From positions 1 through 17,947 of the forward strand of contig JAFGNC010000428.1 of the NCBI GenBank assembly GCA_016927175.1: 17,947 nucleotides of DNA. The letters are read 5' to 3'. Origin of the DNA: Gammaproteobacteria bacterium (GTDB lineage: Bacteria; Pseudomonadota; Gammaproteobacteria; Steroidobacterales; Rariloculaceae). Shown one piece after another: positions 5,649 through 15,503 of this stretch. How positions within the stretch are numbered: position 1 is the first letter of the stretch; each line of letters begins with the position of its first letter. Both the position numbers and the translations under genes were made by a program. Below the pieces are notes generated by a model, which had not been told where the DNA came from, ran no database searches, and worked only from the letters and a program-made list of their open reading frames with translations.

Positions 5649-6625
5649 AACAGCCGCGCGGCGTTACCGCCGCGTATCCTGCGCGCCGCGGCCGACGGCA
5701 GCGTGTCCACCCGGGCCAGGCAGCCCTCCATGTCGCCGATGTTGTGCGGGTAGTCCGAGCCGTACAGCACGCGCTCGTCCGAGCCCGCGACCTCGATGCA
5801 CAGGTGGAGCGCGGCCGGCGAGTACAGCACGGCGTCGTACCAGATCCGTTTCAGATACTCGCTCGGCGGCGTCTCGACGACCTCGCGGCAGGCCGGCAGC
5901 TTCTCGTGGCAGCGGTCGAGCCGCGCGGCGAGGTACGGCAGCGTGCCGCCGCCGTGCGACGCGATCAGCTTCAGGCTCGGGTAGCGGTCGAAGAAGCCGT
6001 CGAAGATCATCCGCGAGATCGCGAGCGTCGTGTCGAACGTGAAGCCGACCGGCGGCACGAGGCCGTAGCGGTCCATGCCCATCTCCTGCACGCCCTGCGG
6101 CGCCGCTGGGTGCACGAGCACGGGCAGTGCGCGCTCGTCGATCGCCCGCCAGACCGGCGCGAACGCGGGGTCGGTCAGGCTGACACCGTCGATGTTCGCG
6201 ATGACCATGACGCCGACCGCGCCGAGGCCGAGCGCCCGCTCGAGCTCCTCGAGCGCGAGCCGCTCGTGCTGCCACGGCAGCGACGCCAGCCACCTGATGC
6301 GGTCGGGCCGCAGTCGCTGCTGCTCCGCCATCGAGTCGTTGACGATCCGTGCGGCCTTCAGGCTGACGTCGGCGTCTCCGAAATATGCGTTCGGACAGGT
6401 CAGCGACACGATCGCCACGTCGACGCCGGCGCGGTCCATGTCGGCGATGCGCAGGTCGTAGTCCCACATCGGCTCGGTCAGGGTCATGAACGGCGCGTCC
6501 CACATGCGGATCGTGCGCTCGCCCGCCGCGTTCGTGCCCGGCCGGTATTTCGGGGCGCCGTGCGCGGCGAGCAGGTCCAGGTATTCGCGGGTCAGCATAT
6601 GCGTATGTACGTCGATGACGGTCAC
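5639..6625 (-). CDS. Amidohydrolase-2 family metalloenzyme (ACMSD-like decarboxylase)
   Basis: TIM-barrel amidohydrolase of the ACMSD/gamma-resorcylate decarboxylase/LigJ-like group, 328 aa, a normal length for this group. The N-terminal metal motif is VIDVHTHM (His7, His9). The mid-barrel block reads VHPAAPQGVQEMG, the C-terminal barrel has IASHGGGTLPYLAARLDRC, and the final metal Asp is in YGSDYPHN. Members decarboxylate or hydrate aromatic acids and muconate-type ring-fission products without oxygen, so it fits the neighbouring catabolic genes. Its exact substrate is not readable from sequence. Start is GTG at 6625: GGAGG lies 5 nt upstream and HxH falls at residues 7-9 as in relatives. 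In-frame codons further upstream would add an unrelated tail. Convergent with the dioxygenase genes. Its stop codon lies inside the 18-bp repeat array. Confidence 0.83.
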   Translation of the reverse strand: MTVIDVHTHMLTREYLDLLAAHGAPKYRPGTNAAGERTIRMWDAPFMTLTEPMWDYDLRIADMDRAGVDVAIVSLTCPNAYFGDADVSLKAARIVNDSMAEQQRLRPDRIRWLASLPWQHERLALEELERALGLGAVGVMVIANIDGVSLTDPAFAPVWRAIDERALPVLVHPAAPQGVQEMGMDRYGLVPPVGFTFDTTLAISRMIFDGFFDRYPSLKLIASHGGGTLPYLAARLDRCHEKLPACREVVETPPSEYLKRIWYDAVLYSPAALHLCIEVAGSDERVLYGSDYPHNIGDMEGCLARVDTLPSAAARRIRGGNAARLFGL

Positions 6626-6766
6626 TCGAGCCTCCGAATCGACCGCGGAATATGGGAGTCGAAGCCATTCCCGCGGCCGCAGCGTCCGGTTACCACGGTC
6701 GCGGCGGGAAAGCGCCCGACCCCTCTTTCGGCCCGCGCGCTGCGGCAACGCGGGACCGGGAGCGGG

Positions 6767-6772
6767 TATGAT
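6767..6772 (+). promoter_or_regulatory. Possible -10 element for rimB operon
   Basis: TATGAT occurs 41 nt before the rimB ATG in the 188-bp gap between the divergent amidohydrolase and rimB genes. No good -35 hexamer is visible at 16-18 bp upstream, so the assignment is weak. Confidence 0.25.
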
Positions 6773-6813
6773 ACGCGCGTGTCCCGATCACCCCCGCTCG
6801 ATGAGTGTCCTTG

Positions 6814-7308
6814 ATGGCCGACGGCGCATCGCCGCCGCCCGTCGCGGCGCGGCAGGAACGGATCGTGATCGGCTGGCGCGAATGGGTGCGCCTGCCCGAC
6901 CTCGGGCTCGAGGTCAAGGCGAAGGTGGACACCGGCGCGCGGACGTCGGCCCTGCACGCCTTCGAGATCGAGACTTTCGTCAGGGACGGCGCCGACTGGG
7001 CCAGGTTCAGGGTGCATCCCGACCAGTTCCGCACGGATCGGGAAGTCGTCTGCGAGGCGCCGATCAAGGACGAGCGCACCGTCACTGACTCCGGAGGACG
7101 GCGCGAGCAGCGCTACGTCATCGAGTCGACGCTGGAGCTCGGCGCGCGCGCGTGGCCCGTGGAGATCACGCTGACGGCGCGCGACGATCTTCGTTTCCGG
7201 ATGCTGCTCGGCAGGACCGCGATCGTGCGCCGCGCAATCGTGGACCCGGCGAGGTCCTATGTCACCCGACCGTCCCCCCGAAGAAGCAGAAGAACGGCCC
7301 GAACATGA
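6814..7308 (+). CDS. rimB: RimB-like retropepsin-type protease (PF05618, 'ATP-dependent zinc protease')
   Basis: Small protease of 164 aa in the family annotated as putative ATP-dependent zinc protease, now regarded as retropepsin-like aspartic proteases. The hallmark [11 protein letters not shown] sits at residues 39-49 (Asp39-Thr-Gly-Ala), preceded by [20 protein letters not shown]. The family block with TVTDSGG and QRYVIE lies near 90-105 and [12 protein letters not shown] near 130-141. In pseudomonads the equivalent gene lies beside rimK and its product counteracts glutamate addition to ribosomal protein S6. The ATG at 6814 is preferred; an in-frame GTG at 6805 would add three residues, and neither has a strong SD. 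The final residues ([11 protein letters not shown]) are basic. The stop overlaps rimK as ATGA (7305-7308), indicating coupled translation. No rimA is present. Confidence 0.83.
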   Translation: MADGASPPPVAARQERIVIGWREWVRLPDLGLEVKAKVDTGARTSALHAFEIETFVRDGADWARFRVHPDQFRTDREVVCEAPIKDERTVTDSGGRREQRYVIESTLELGARAWPVEITLTARDDLRFRMLLGRTAIVRRAIVDPARSYVTRPSPRRSRRTART

Positions 7309-8210
7309 GAATCGCGATCCTGTCCCGCAACAAGAATCTCTATTCGACGCGCCGGCTCAAGGAGGCCGGGAAGGCCCGCGGCCACGACATGCTCGTGATC
7401 AATCCGCTGCGCTGCTACATGAACATCGCGAGCTACAAGCCGACGGTGCACTTCAACGGCGAGGCGATCGACAACCTCGACGCCGTGATCCCGCGCATCG
7501 GCGCGTCCATCACGTTCTACGGCACGGCCGTGGTGCGGCAGTTCGAGATGATGGGCGTCTTCTCGCTGAACGAGTCCGTCGCGATCTCCCGCTCGCGCGA
7601 CAAGCTGCGCTCGATGCAGCTGCTGTCGCGGCGCGGCATCGGGCTGCCGGTCACGGGCTTCGCCAGCTCTCCGGACGACACGGACGACCTGTTGAACCTG
7701 GTCGGCGGCGCGCCTGTCGTCGTCAAACTGCTGCAGGGCACGCAGGGCAAGGGAGTCGTGCTCGCCGAGACGCGCAAGGCGGCCGAGAGCGTGATCGACG
7801 CGTTCCGGGGGCTTTCGGCGCACTTCCTCGTGCAGGAGTTCGTCAAGGAGGCGGGCGGCGCGGACATCCGCTGCTTCGTGATCGGGGACAAGGTGGTCGC
7901 CGCCATGCGGCGGCAGGCGCCGGAAGGGGAGTTCCGCTCGAACCTGCACCGCGGCGGTGCCGCGGAGGTCGTCAAGATCACGCCGGAGGAGCGCGCCACG
8001 GCCGTGCGTGCTGCGCGCATCGTCGGGCTGAACGTGTCCGGCGTCGACATCCTGAGGTCGAAGAACGGCCCGGTCGTCATCGAGGTGAACTCCTCTCCGG
8101 GCCTCGAAGGCATCGAGCAGGCGAGCGGTAAGGACGTCGCGGGCCTGATCATCCAGTACATCGAGAAGAACGCGCAGGCCGGCCGCACGCGGACGAAAGG
8201 CCGCGGATGA
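7305..8210 (+). CDS. rimK: Ribosomal protein S6 glutamate ligase RimK
   Basis: ATP-grasp ligase of 301 aa, nearly identical in length to E. coli RimK (300 aa). It adds glutamate residues to the C-terminus of ribosomal protein S6 (RpsF) in the cytoplasm. The RimK N-terminal domain is clear ([52 protein letters not shown]). ATP-grasp features follow: Lys100 in SRSRDKLRS, Lys141 in [16 protein letters not shown], the [19 protein letters not shown] block (176-194), RSNLHRGG (211-218), and Mg/ATP-binding Glu260 and Asn262 in [15 protein letters not shown]. Second gene of a three-gene operon with 4-nt ATGA overlaps at both ends (7305-7308 and 8207-8210). The linked RimB-like protease supports the S6-modification role. 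Confidence 0.93.
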   Translation: MRIAILSRNKNLYSTRRLKEAGKARGHDMLVINPLRCYMNIASYKPTVHFNGEAIDNLDAVIPRIGASITFYGTAVVRQFEMMGVFSLNESVAISRSRDKLRSMQLLSRRGIGLPVTGFASSPDDTDDLLNLVGGAPVVVKLLQGTQGKGVVLAETRKAAESVIDAFRGLSAHFLVQEFVKEAGGADIRCFVIGDKVVAAMRRQAPEGEFRSNLHRGGAAEVVKITPEERATAVRAARIVGLNVSGVDILRSKNGPVVIEVNSSPGLEGIEQASGKDVAGLIIQYIEKNAQAGRTRTKGRG

Positions 8211-9178
8211 GCGCGCTCAGGCTCCTCGTGCTTGCGATCAACGCCGCGGCCGGCGTGGCGGTCCTGCTGATCGGCTTCGTGGCGCTCGTGGTCAGCAGCG
8301 AGACGGGCTCGGCCCGCATCGCCGGTCATGCGCTCGATCGCATGCCGGTCGAGATCGCCGTCGGCGGCATCGACGGCACGCTGGCGGGCGGACTCGTGCT
8401 CGAGGACGTGACGCTTGCGGCCCGGGCCGGGATCGGAAAGGCCGAGCGGGCCCTGTTGTATTTCAGCGCGAGCAGCTTCTTCGCCCGCGCCGCCGTGCTG
8501 AACCGGATCGAGCTGCGGGACGTCGTATGGATGCCTGCGGCGGCGGGCGCTGACGGCGCCGCGGCGGCCGCGCGCCCGCACCGCCCGGGCGCGCCGCTGC
8601 CGATCGTCGTGCGGGACGCCGCGGCGAACGCGCTGACCCTAAGCGGCCCGGGCGGGGAGCTGAGGCTGCACGGGCTTCGGGCGTCGGGCCGCTGGGTCGG
8701 CCGCCGGCTCGTCGTCGACGAGTTCCGCGGCGACAGCACGGGCGTCGCGCTGACCGGCCGCGGGGAGGTCGATTGGGCGGGAGGGGTGTCGCTGCGCGCC
8801 GACTTGAACTGGGCGGGCCGCTCGGCGGGAGAGCATGCGGCCGGTTATCTCAGCGTGGACGGCACGCTGCCGACGCTGGAGCTGCGCCACGAGCTGTTGT
8901 CCCCGGCCGAATTGAACCTTCGAGCCGACGCCGCCGTCGGCGAAGGCCCGGTGCTCGAGCTCGACCCGCTTGCGCTCGACACGGATCGGGGTACGCTGAC
9001 GGGCAGAGGCCGTCTGGCACTCGACACCACGGCGTGGGAGCTGACGCTGGACGCGCGCGGCGAAAGCTCGTCCGCGCCGCTGCCGGAAGCCGGCGGCGGC
9101 CGGCTGCGTTTCTCCGGGCAGCTGCTGCCGCGTCCCGAATGGCGGCGGCTGCCGTCGAGCGCTGCCGCGGGCGGCTGA
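8207..9178 (+). CDS. Short TamB/AsmA-like envelope protein (C-terminally truncated relative to TamB)
   Basis: 323-aa protein with one N-terminal membrane anchor (about residues 5-29, [24 protein letters not shown]), followed by a region typical of TamB starts: [15 protein letters not shown]...[18 protein letters not shown], then ELRDVVW and alternating beta-rich repeats ([27 protein letters not shown]). TamB is an inner-membrane-anchored periplasmic protein, usually well over 1000 aa, linking to TamA or other outer-membrane partners for lipid or protein transport. Only its first quarter is represented and no DUF490 C-terminal domain follows, because glgP begins 101 nt later. The start at 8207 overlaps the rimK stop (ATGA). 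It may be a degraded TamB remnant or a functional short AsmA-like protein. The intact overlap and open frame argue against a fresh pseudogene. Confidence 0.68.
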   Translation: MSALRLLVLAINAAAGVAVLLIGFVALVVSSETGSARIAGHALDRMPVEIAVGGIDGTLAGGLVLEDVTLAARAGIGKAERALLYFSASSFFARAAVLNRIELRDVVWMPAAAGADGAAAAARPHRPGAPLPIVVRDAAANALTLSGPGGELRLHGLRASGRWVGRRLVVDEFRGDSTGVALTGRGEVDWAGGVSLRADLNWAGRSAGEHAAGYLSVDGTLPTLELRHELLSPAELNLRADAAVGEGPVLELDPLALDTDRGTLTGRGRLALDTTAWELTLDARGESSSAPLPEAGGGRLRFSGQLLPRPEWRRLPSSAAAGG

Positions 9179-9221
9179 TGCTCGACACGGTGTCGCCGAC
9201 GAGCGATACGACCCACCGGCA

Positions 9222-9258
9222 GGGCGGCAACGGCGCCGCCCGGCCTCTATATTTTTTT
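9222..9258 (+). terminator. Weak candidate terminator before glgP
   Basis: GGGCGGC and GCCGCCC form a 7-bp stem with an AACGGC loop (9222-9241), followed after 10 nt by seven T residues (9252-9258). The T tract is further from the stem than in normal intrinsic terminators. The same AT-rich stretch (CTATATTTTTTTG) could instead belong to the glgP promoter or leader. Confidence 0.3.
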
Positions 9259-9279
9259 GATTCGCGCGGAACGGAAGCC

Positions 9280-11898
9280 ATGAGAAACACGGTATTTTCA
9301 CTGCAGGTGCATCCTCGCCTGCCGGAAGCGATCGACCGGCTCGAAGAGCTCGCGTCGAATTTCTGGTTCAGCTGGAATCCGGCGGCGCGCTGGCTGTTCA
9401 GCCGGCTCGACGAGAGCCTGTGGCGCCGGACGGACAACAACCCCAAGCTGTTCCTGCGCTGCGTGGACCAGGGCATCCTCGAGCGCGCGGCCGACGACGA
9501 GGCCTTCGTCAGCGCCTACCGCAAAGTCATGATCGAGTTCGACGCCTACGTCGAGCAGGGGCCGCAGCCGTACAAGCCCGGCGCGCTCGGGCAGGACGAC
9601 CTCGTGGCGTATTTCTGCGCCGAGTACGGCTTCCACGAGAGCTTTCCGATCTACTCCGGCGGCCTCGGCATCCTGGCGGGCGACCACTGCAAGACCGCCA
9701 GCGACATGCGCCTGCCGTTCGTCGCCGTCGGCCTGCTGTACCGCCAGGGGTACTTCAACCAGCACATCGACCGGCACGGCCAGCAGATCCCCGAGTACAT
9801 CCACATCGACCCGGAGCACACGCCGCTGCGCGTCGTGACGGACGATGCGGGCGAGCCGGTGCACGTCACGTGCCCGTTCCCCGACCGCTCGATCGCGATC
9901 CGCGTCTGGCGCGCGGACGTCGGCCGGGTGCCGATCCTGCTGCTCGACACGGACGTCGGGGAGAACGTCGAGGCGGACCGCCGTATCACGCATGTGCTGT
10001 ACGGCGGCGACCGGAGCCTGCGGCTGCAGCAGGAGGCGGTGCTCGGCATCGGGGGCGTGCGAGCGCTGCGCGCCGCGGGTTTCGCGCCGACGGTCTGGCA
10101 CATCAACGAAGGTCATGCCGCATTCATGATCATCGAGCGGGTGCGGGAGCTGACGGTTCAGGGCATGCCGTTCGCCGTCGCGCTCGAGGCCGTCGCGGCC
10201 GATTCGGTCTTCACGACGCACACGCCGGTCGCTGCGGGTCACGACGCGTTTTCGGCCGACCTGATCGCGAAGCACTTCCACAGCCATTTGCCGGAGCTCG
10301 GTATCACGGAGCAGGAGCTGCTCGAGCTCGGCCGCAACTCGGGCGAGGAGGACTTCAACATGACCCATCTGGCGCTGAACGGCACGCGGGCCGTCAACGG
10401 CGTCAGCCGGATTCACGGGCGCGTGTCGTCCGAGCTCTGCGGCAGTGCGTGGCCCGACGTGCCGCCGCTCGAGAACCCCGTCGGCTACGTGACCAACGGC
10501 ATTCACGTGCCGAGCTTCATGCGCCAGGCCTGGGTCGATCTGCTGGATCAGCACCTGGGGCCGGGCTGGCATCAGAAGATGCTGGACAGGACGTCGATGG
10601 AGCAGATCCTCGACATACCGGACGATCGCTTCTGGGGCACGAACCAGCGAGTGAAGTCCGAGATGCTGCACGTGCTGAGGCTGCGCCTCGCTCGCCAGCA
10701 TACGCGTAACGGCCTGAGCGAAGCGCACATCCACCGGCTGAGCCAGCTGGTACACCCGGACGACCCGAACGTGCTGACGATCGGCTTCGCGCGCCGCTTC
10801 GCAACATACAAGCGCGCGACGCTGCTGTTCAGCGACCTGCGCTGGCTCGAGCAGATCGTCTGCAACGAGGATCGGCCGGTGCTGTTCATCTTCGCGGGCA
10901 AGGCGCACCCTGCCGACGAGCCGGGGCCATGGGTGATGCGCGAGATCCAGAGGATCTCGAGTCAGCCGCCGTTCCTCGGCAAGGTGCTGCTGCTCGAGGG
11001 TTACGATGCGGGACTCAGCCGCTCGCTGACGTCCGGCGTCGACATCTGGCTCAACACGCCGATCTACCCGTTCGAGGCGAGCGGCACGTCCGGCATGAAG
11101 GCCGCGATCAACGGCACCGTGAACCTGAGCGTGCTCGACGGCTGGTGGGCCGAGGGCTACGACGGCGAGAACGGCTGGGGTATCCCGCCGTCGATCGACC
11201 ACGAGGACGCGGCGGAGCGCGACCGGCAGGATGCCGTCGCGCTGTACGAGATCCTGCAGGACGAGGTGCTGCCGCTGTATTACGAACGCGACCCGAAGCT
11301 CGGGTACTCGCCGAAATGGGTCGAGAAGTGCAAGCGCTCGATGGCGTCCGTGCTGCCGCGGTTCAACAGCCAGCGCGTCATGCACGATTACGCGCGCCTG
11401 TACTACGGGCCCGCGGCGAAACAGGGGCGGGCGGTCGTGGCCGAAGACCACAGGCTCGCGAAGGAGCTCGCCGATTGGAAAGCGCGTGTGCGAGCCCGCT
11501 GGCCCGGCGTGCAGCTGCATTCCGTCGATCCGGGGCCCGAAGTGATCGACTTCGACGAGGACGCGAGGATCGAGGTCGACGTCACGCTGAACGGGCTGCG
11601 ACCGGAGGACGTGCGTGTCGAATGCGTGCTGCACCGGCGGCTGTGCTCGGAGCTGACGGTGCCCGTGCAGGGTTACGCCGACGACCGCCGGCCGCAGAAC
11701 GGGCTCACCTACATCGGCGACGAGATGGCAGCGGTCTGGCCCTTCGAGCCGCAGGAGGGCCAGCACGGCGACGTGTGCCGCTACCGTCTGAAGTACCGGC
11801 CGCCCTGGGCCGGTGCGCTGTCGTACGAGATCCGCGCCGTTCCGCGTCATCCGGCGCTGTCCCACACCTACGAGCTCGGGCTCATGCGCTGGCTTTGA
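9280..11898 (+). CDS. glgP: Alpha-glucan (glycogen/maltodextrin) phosphorylase
   Basis: GT35 PLP-dependent phosphorylase of 872 aa that releases glucose-1-phosphate from glycogen or maltodextrin ends. It belongs to the alpha-glucan phosphorylase subfamily with an N-terminal DUF3417 domain (about residues 10-115, LPEAIDRLEELASNFWFSWNP). Central blocks are VAYFCAEYGFHESFPIYSGGLGILAGDH, THTPVAAGHD and VTNGIHVPSF. The PLP-binding lysine is Lys607 in EASGTSGMKAAINGT, followed by DGWWAEGYDGENGWGI. The C-terminal 120 residues are a beta domain ending in ELGLMRWL. The ATG at 9280 is chosen because MRNTVFSLQVHPRLPEAI matches family starts and a purine-rich GGAACGGAAG precedes it. The reading frame stays open upstream, but that part overlaps the TamB-like gene and has no family similarity. 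First gene of the glycogen cluster. Confidence 0.93.
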   Translation: MRNTVFSLQVHPRLPEAIDRLEELASNFWFSWNPAARWLFSRLDESLWRRTDNNPKLFLRCVDQGILERAADDEAFVSAYRKVMIEFDAYVEQGPQPYKPGALGQDDLVAYFCAEYGFHESFPIYSGGLGILAGDHCKTASDMRLPFVAVGLLYRQGYFNQHIDRHGQQIPEYIHIDPEHTPLRVVTDDAGEPVHVTCPFPDRSIAIRVWRADVGRVPILLLDTDVGENVEADRRITHVLYGGDRSLRLQQEAVLGIGGVRALRAAGFAPTVWHINEGHAAFMIIERVRELTVQGMPFAVALEAVAADSVFTTHTPVAAGHDAFSADLIAKHFHSHLPELGITEQELLELGRNSGEEDFNMTHLALNGTRAVNGVSRIHGRVSSELCGSAWPDVPPLENPVGYVTNGIHVPSFMRQAWVDLLDQHLGPGWHQKMLDRTSMEQILDIPDDRFWGTNQRVKSEMLHVLRLRLARQHTRNGLSEAHIHRLSQLVHPDDPNVLTIGFARRFATYKRATLLFSDLRWLEQIVCNEDRPVLFIFAGKAHPADEPGPWVMREIQRISSQPPFLGKVLLLEGYDAGLSRSLTSGVDIWLNTPIYPFEASGTSGMKAAINGTVNLSVLDGWWAEGYDGENGWGIPPSIDHEDAAERDRQDAVALYEILQDEVLPLYYERDPKLGYSPKWVEKCKRSMASVLPRFNSQRVMHDYARLYYGPAAKQGRAVVAEDHRLAKELADWKARVRARWPGVQLHSVDPGPEVIDFDEDARIEVDVTLNGLRPEDVRVECVLHRRLCSELTVPVQGYADDRRPQNGLTYIGDEMAAVWPFEPQEGQHGDVCRYRLKYRPPWAGALSYEIRAVPRHPALSHTYELGLMRWL

Positions 11899-11945
11899 TG
11901 GCGGCGCGGCCCCGGCACCCTTCCCACGCTCTGCGGTTGCGCGGC

Positions 11946-11961
11946 GCCGGCCCGAGCCGGC
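11946..11961. other. Hairpin in glgP-glgX gap
   Basis: The 101-bp gap 11899-11999 contains a perfect 6-bp stem, GCCGGC/GCCGGC with a CCGA loop. No T tract follows and no promoter-like hexamers or Shine-Dalgarno before glgX are visible in the gap. It may be a processing or attenuation structure, or chance in very GC-rich DNA. Confidence 0.25.
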
Positions 11962-11999
11962 CGCCGCCGCGGCCCGCCGCCCTTCCCGCACGCTAGCCG

Positions 12000-14069
<2,070 letters not shown>

Positions 14070-14116
14070 TTCGCGGATAGGAGGGCATCGTCGAGGTTCT
14101 GCCCGGCGGCGTCGCT

Positions 14117-14146
14117 TTGTCCGCGGCTTCGCTTGCCGCGTATACT
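14117..14146 (+). promoter_or_regulatory. Sigma70-like promoter for glgC
   Basis: TTGTCC (14117-14122) and TATACT (14141-14146) are separated by 18 bp, matching 4/6 and 5/6 of the sigma70 consensus, in the 105-bp gap after glgX. Predicted initiation near 14152-14154 would leave a leader of about 20 nt holding the AGGAG Shine-Dalgarno. It would let glgC-malQ be transcribed independently of glgP-glgX. Confidence 0.5.
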
Positions 14147-14174
14147 GCAAGGCAATGGCAGGAGCGCGTCGTCA

Positions 14175-15458
14175 ATGAGGCCGAGGCCGAGGGCCGTCCA
14201 CCGAGTCGTCAGTCAGCTCACGCGACGAACGATGGCAGTCATCATGGCGGGCGGCCGCGGGCAGCGGCTGATGCAGATGACGGACAACCGCGCCAAGCCC
14301 GCGACGCCGTTCGGCGGGAAGTACCGGATCATCGACTTTTCGCTGTCGAACTGCGTCAACTCCGGCATTCGCCAGATCCTGATCCTGACGCAGTACAAGG
14401 CGCACTCGCTGATTCAGCACGTGCGCCGAGGCTGGGGCTACCTGCACGGCGAGCTCGGCGAGTTCATCGACATCGTGCCGGCGCAGCAGCAGCACGGCGA
14501 GTGGTGGTATCGCGGTACCGCCGACGCCGTCTACCAGAATCTCGACATCATCGACCAGCACCGGCCCGAGACGGTGCTGGTGCTTGCGGGCGACCACGTC
14601 TACAAGATGGACTACGGGCCGTTGATCGCGTTCCACAAGGAGAGCCGCGCGGACCTGACGATCGGCGGCGTGCAGGTGCCGATCGCCGAGGCCCACGAGT
14701 TCGGCGTCATGAGCGTCGACCCGAGCCATCGCGTCGTATCGTTCGACGAGAAGCCCGCCGAGCCGACCCCGATGCCCGGCCGCGAAGGCGTCGCGCTCGC
14801 GTCAATGGGCATCTATGTCATCGAGGTCGACTTCCTGCGGAAGCGGCTCGAGCAGGACGCCGCGGACCTGAACTCCGGGCACGACTTCGGCCGTAACATC
14901 ATCCCGAAGGCCATCGCCGACAGCCGCGTCTTCGCGTATCCGTTCCAGGACATCGAGACCAAGGCGCAGGCATACTGGCGCGACGTCGGCACCGTCGACG
15001 CATACTACCGTGCGAACCTCGAGCTCGTGCACGTGCAGCCGGAGCTGAATCTGTACGACGAGGCCTGGCCGATCTGGACCTATCAGGAGCAGGTCCCGAG
15101 CGCTAAATTCGTGCTGGACGAGGACGGCCGGCGCGGCAGCGCGATCAACTCGATGGTGGCGGGCGGCTGCATCGTATCGGGCGCCCTGGTCAGGGAATCG
15201 CTGCTGTTCGTCAACGTCACCGTGGACGAAGGCTCGGTCGTGCACCGGTCCGTCGTGCTGCCGCACGTGACGATCGGCAGGAGCTGCTATATCTCCGGCG
15301 CGATCATCGACGAGGGAAGCGTCGTGCCGCACGGCACCGTGATCGGCCGCGATCTCGCGGAGGACCGCCGCCGCTTTCACGTCACGGAAGGCGGCGTCAT
15401 TCTGGTCACGCGCGAGATGCTCGCGGCGCAGCGACGGCAGGCCGCAGGCGAGGCCTGA
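14175..15458 (+). CDS. glgC: Glucose-1-phosphate adenylyltransferase (ADP-glucose pyrophosphorylase)
   Basis: GlgC, 427 aa (E. coli 431), makes ADP-glucose from ATP and glucose-1-phosphate and is the committed, allosterically controlled step of glycogen synthesis. The nucleotidyltransferase domain shows IMAGGRGQRL, NRAKPATPFGGKYRIIDFSLSN, WYRGTADAVYQN, catalytic Asp140 in LAGDHVYKMD (Asp142 in E. coli), FDEKPAEP and ASMGIYVIEVDFL. A left-handed beta-helix domain follows from about residue 300, ending in the characteristic ITEGG-like VTEGGVILVTREML. The ATG at 14175 has AGGAG about 10 nt upstream; an in-frame TTG at 14133 lies over the promoter and is rejected. The position of the E. coli activator-site lysine (Lys39, NKRAKP) is Asn38 here, so activator specificity may differ. 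Confidence 0.95.
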   Translation: MRPRPRAVHRVVSQLTRRTMAVIMAGGRGQRLMQMTDNRAKPATPFGGKYRIIDFSLSNCVNSGIRQILILTQYKAHSLIQHVRRGWGYLHGELGEFIDIVPAQQQHGEWWYRGTADAVYQNLDIIDQHRPETVLVLAGDHVYKMDYGPLIAFHKESRADLTIGGVQVPIAEAHEFGVMSVDPSHRVVSFDEKPAEPTPMPGREGVALASMGIYVIEVDFLRKRLEQDAADLNSGHDFGRNIIPKAIADSRVFAYPFQDIETKAQAYWRDVGTVDAYYRANLELVHVQPELNLYDEAWPIWTYQEQVPSAKFVLDEDGRRGSAINSMVAGGCIVSGALVRESLLFVNVTVDEGSVVHRSVVLPHVTIGRSCYISGAIIDEGSVVPHGTVIGRDLAEDRRRFHVTEGGVILVTREMLAAQRRQAAGEA

Positions 15459-15503
15459 GCGATCACAGGGAGGCGAGGGCGCGCCGCGCCCGGTGAACAT
15501 TCG

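Noticed and set aside
5449..6042. Plus-strand open frame starting MSDFPQPAG across the repeat array
   Set aside because: It runs antisense into the amidohydrolase and becomes a pure Arg/Ser/Pro low-complexity translation.
9222..9258. Confident intrinsic terminator between the TamB-like gene and glgP
   Set aside because: Stem and T tract are 10 nt apart, so I kept it only as a low-confidence feature.
8773..9279. Upstream in-frame extension of glgP
   Set aside because: It overlaps the TamB-like gene in another frame and gives a low-complexity Arg/Ala/Gly sequence; the family N-terminus starts at 9280.
9298..11991. Very long antisense open frame opposite glgP (897 codons)
   Set aside because: It is a compositional shadow of the high-GC glgP gene; the translation is Arg/His/Val-rich with no recognisable domain.
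14133..14174. Earlier TTG start for GlgC
   Set aside because: It overlaps the TATACT promoter element and lacks a Shine-Dalgarno, while the ATG at 14175 has AGGAG upstream.
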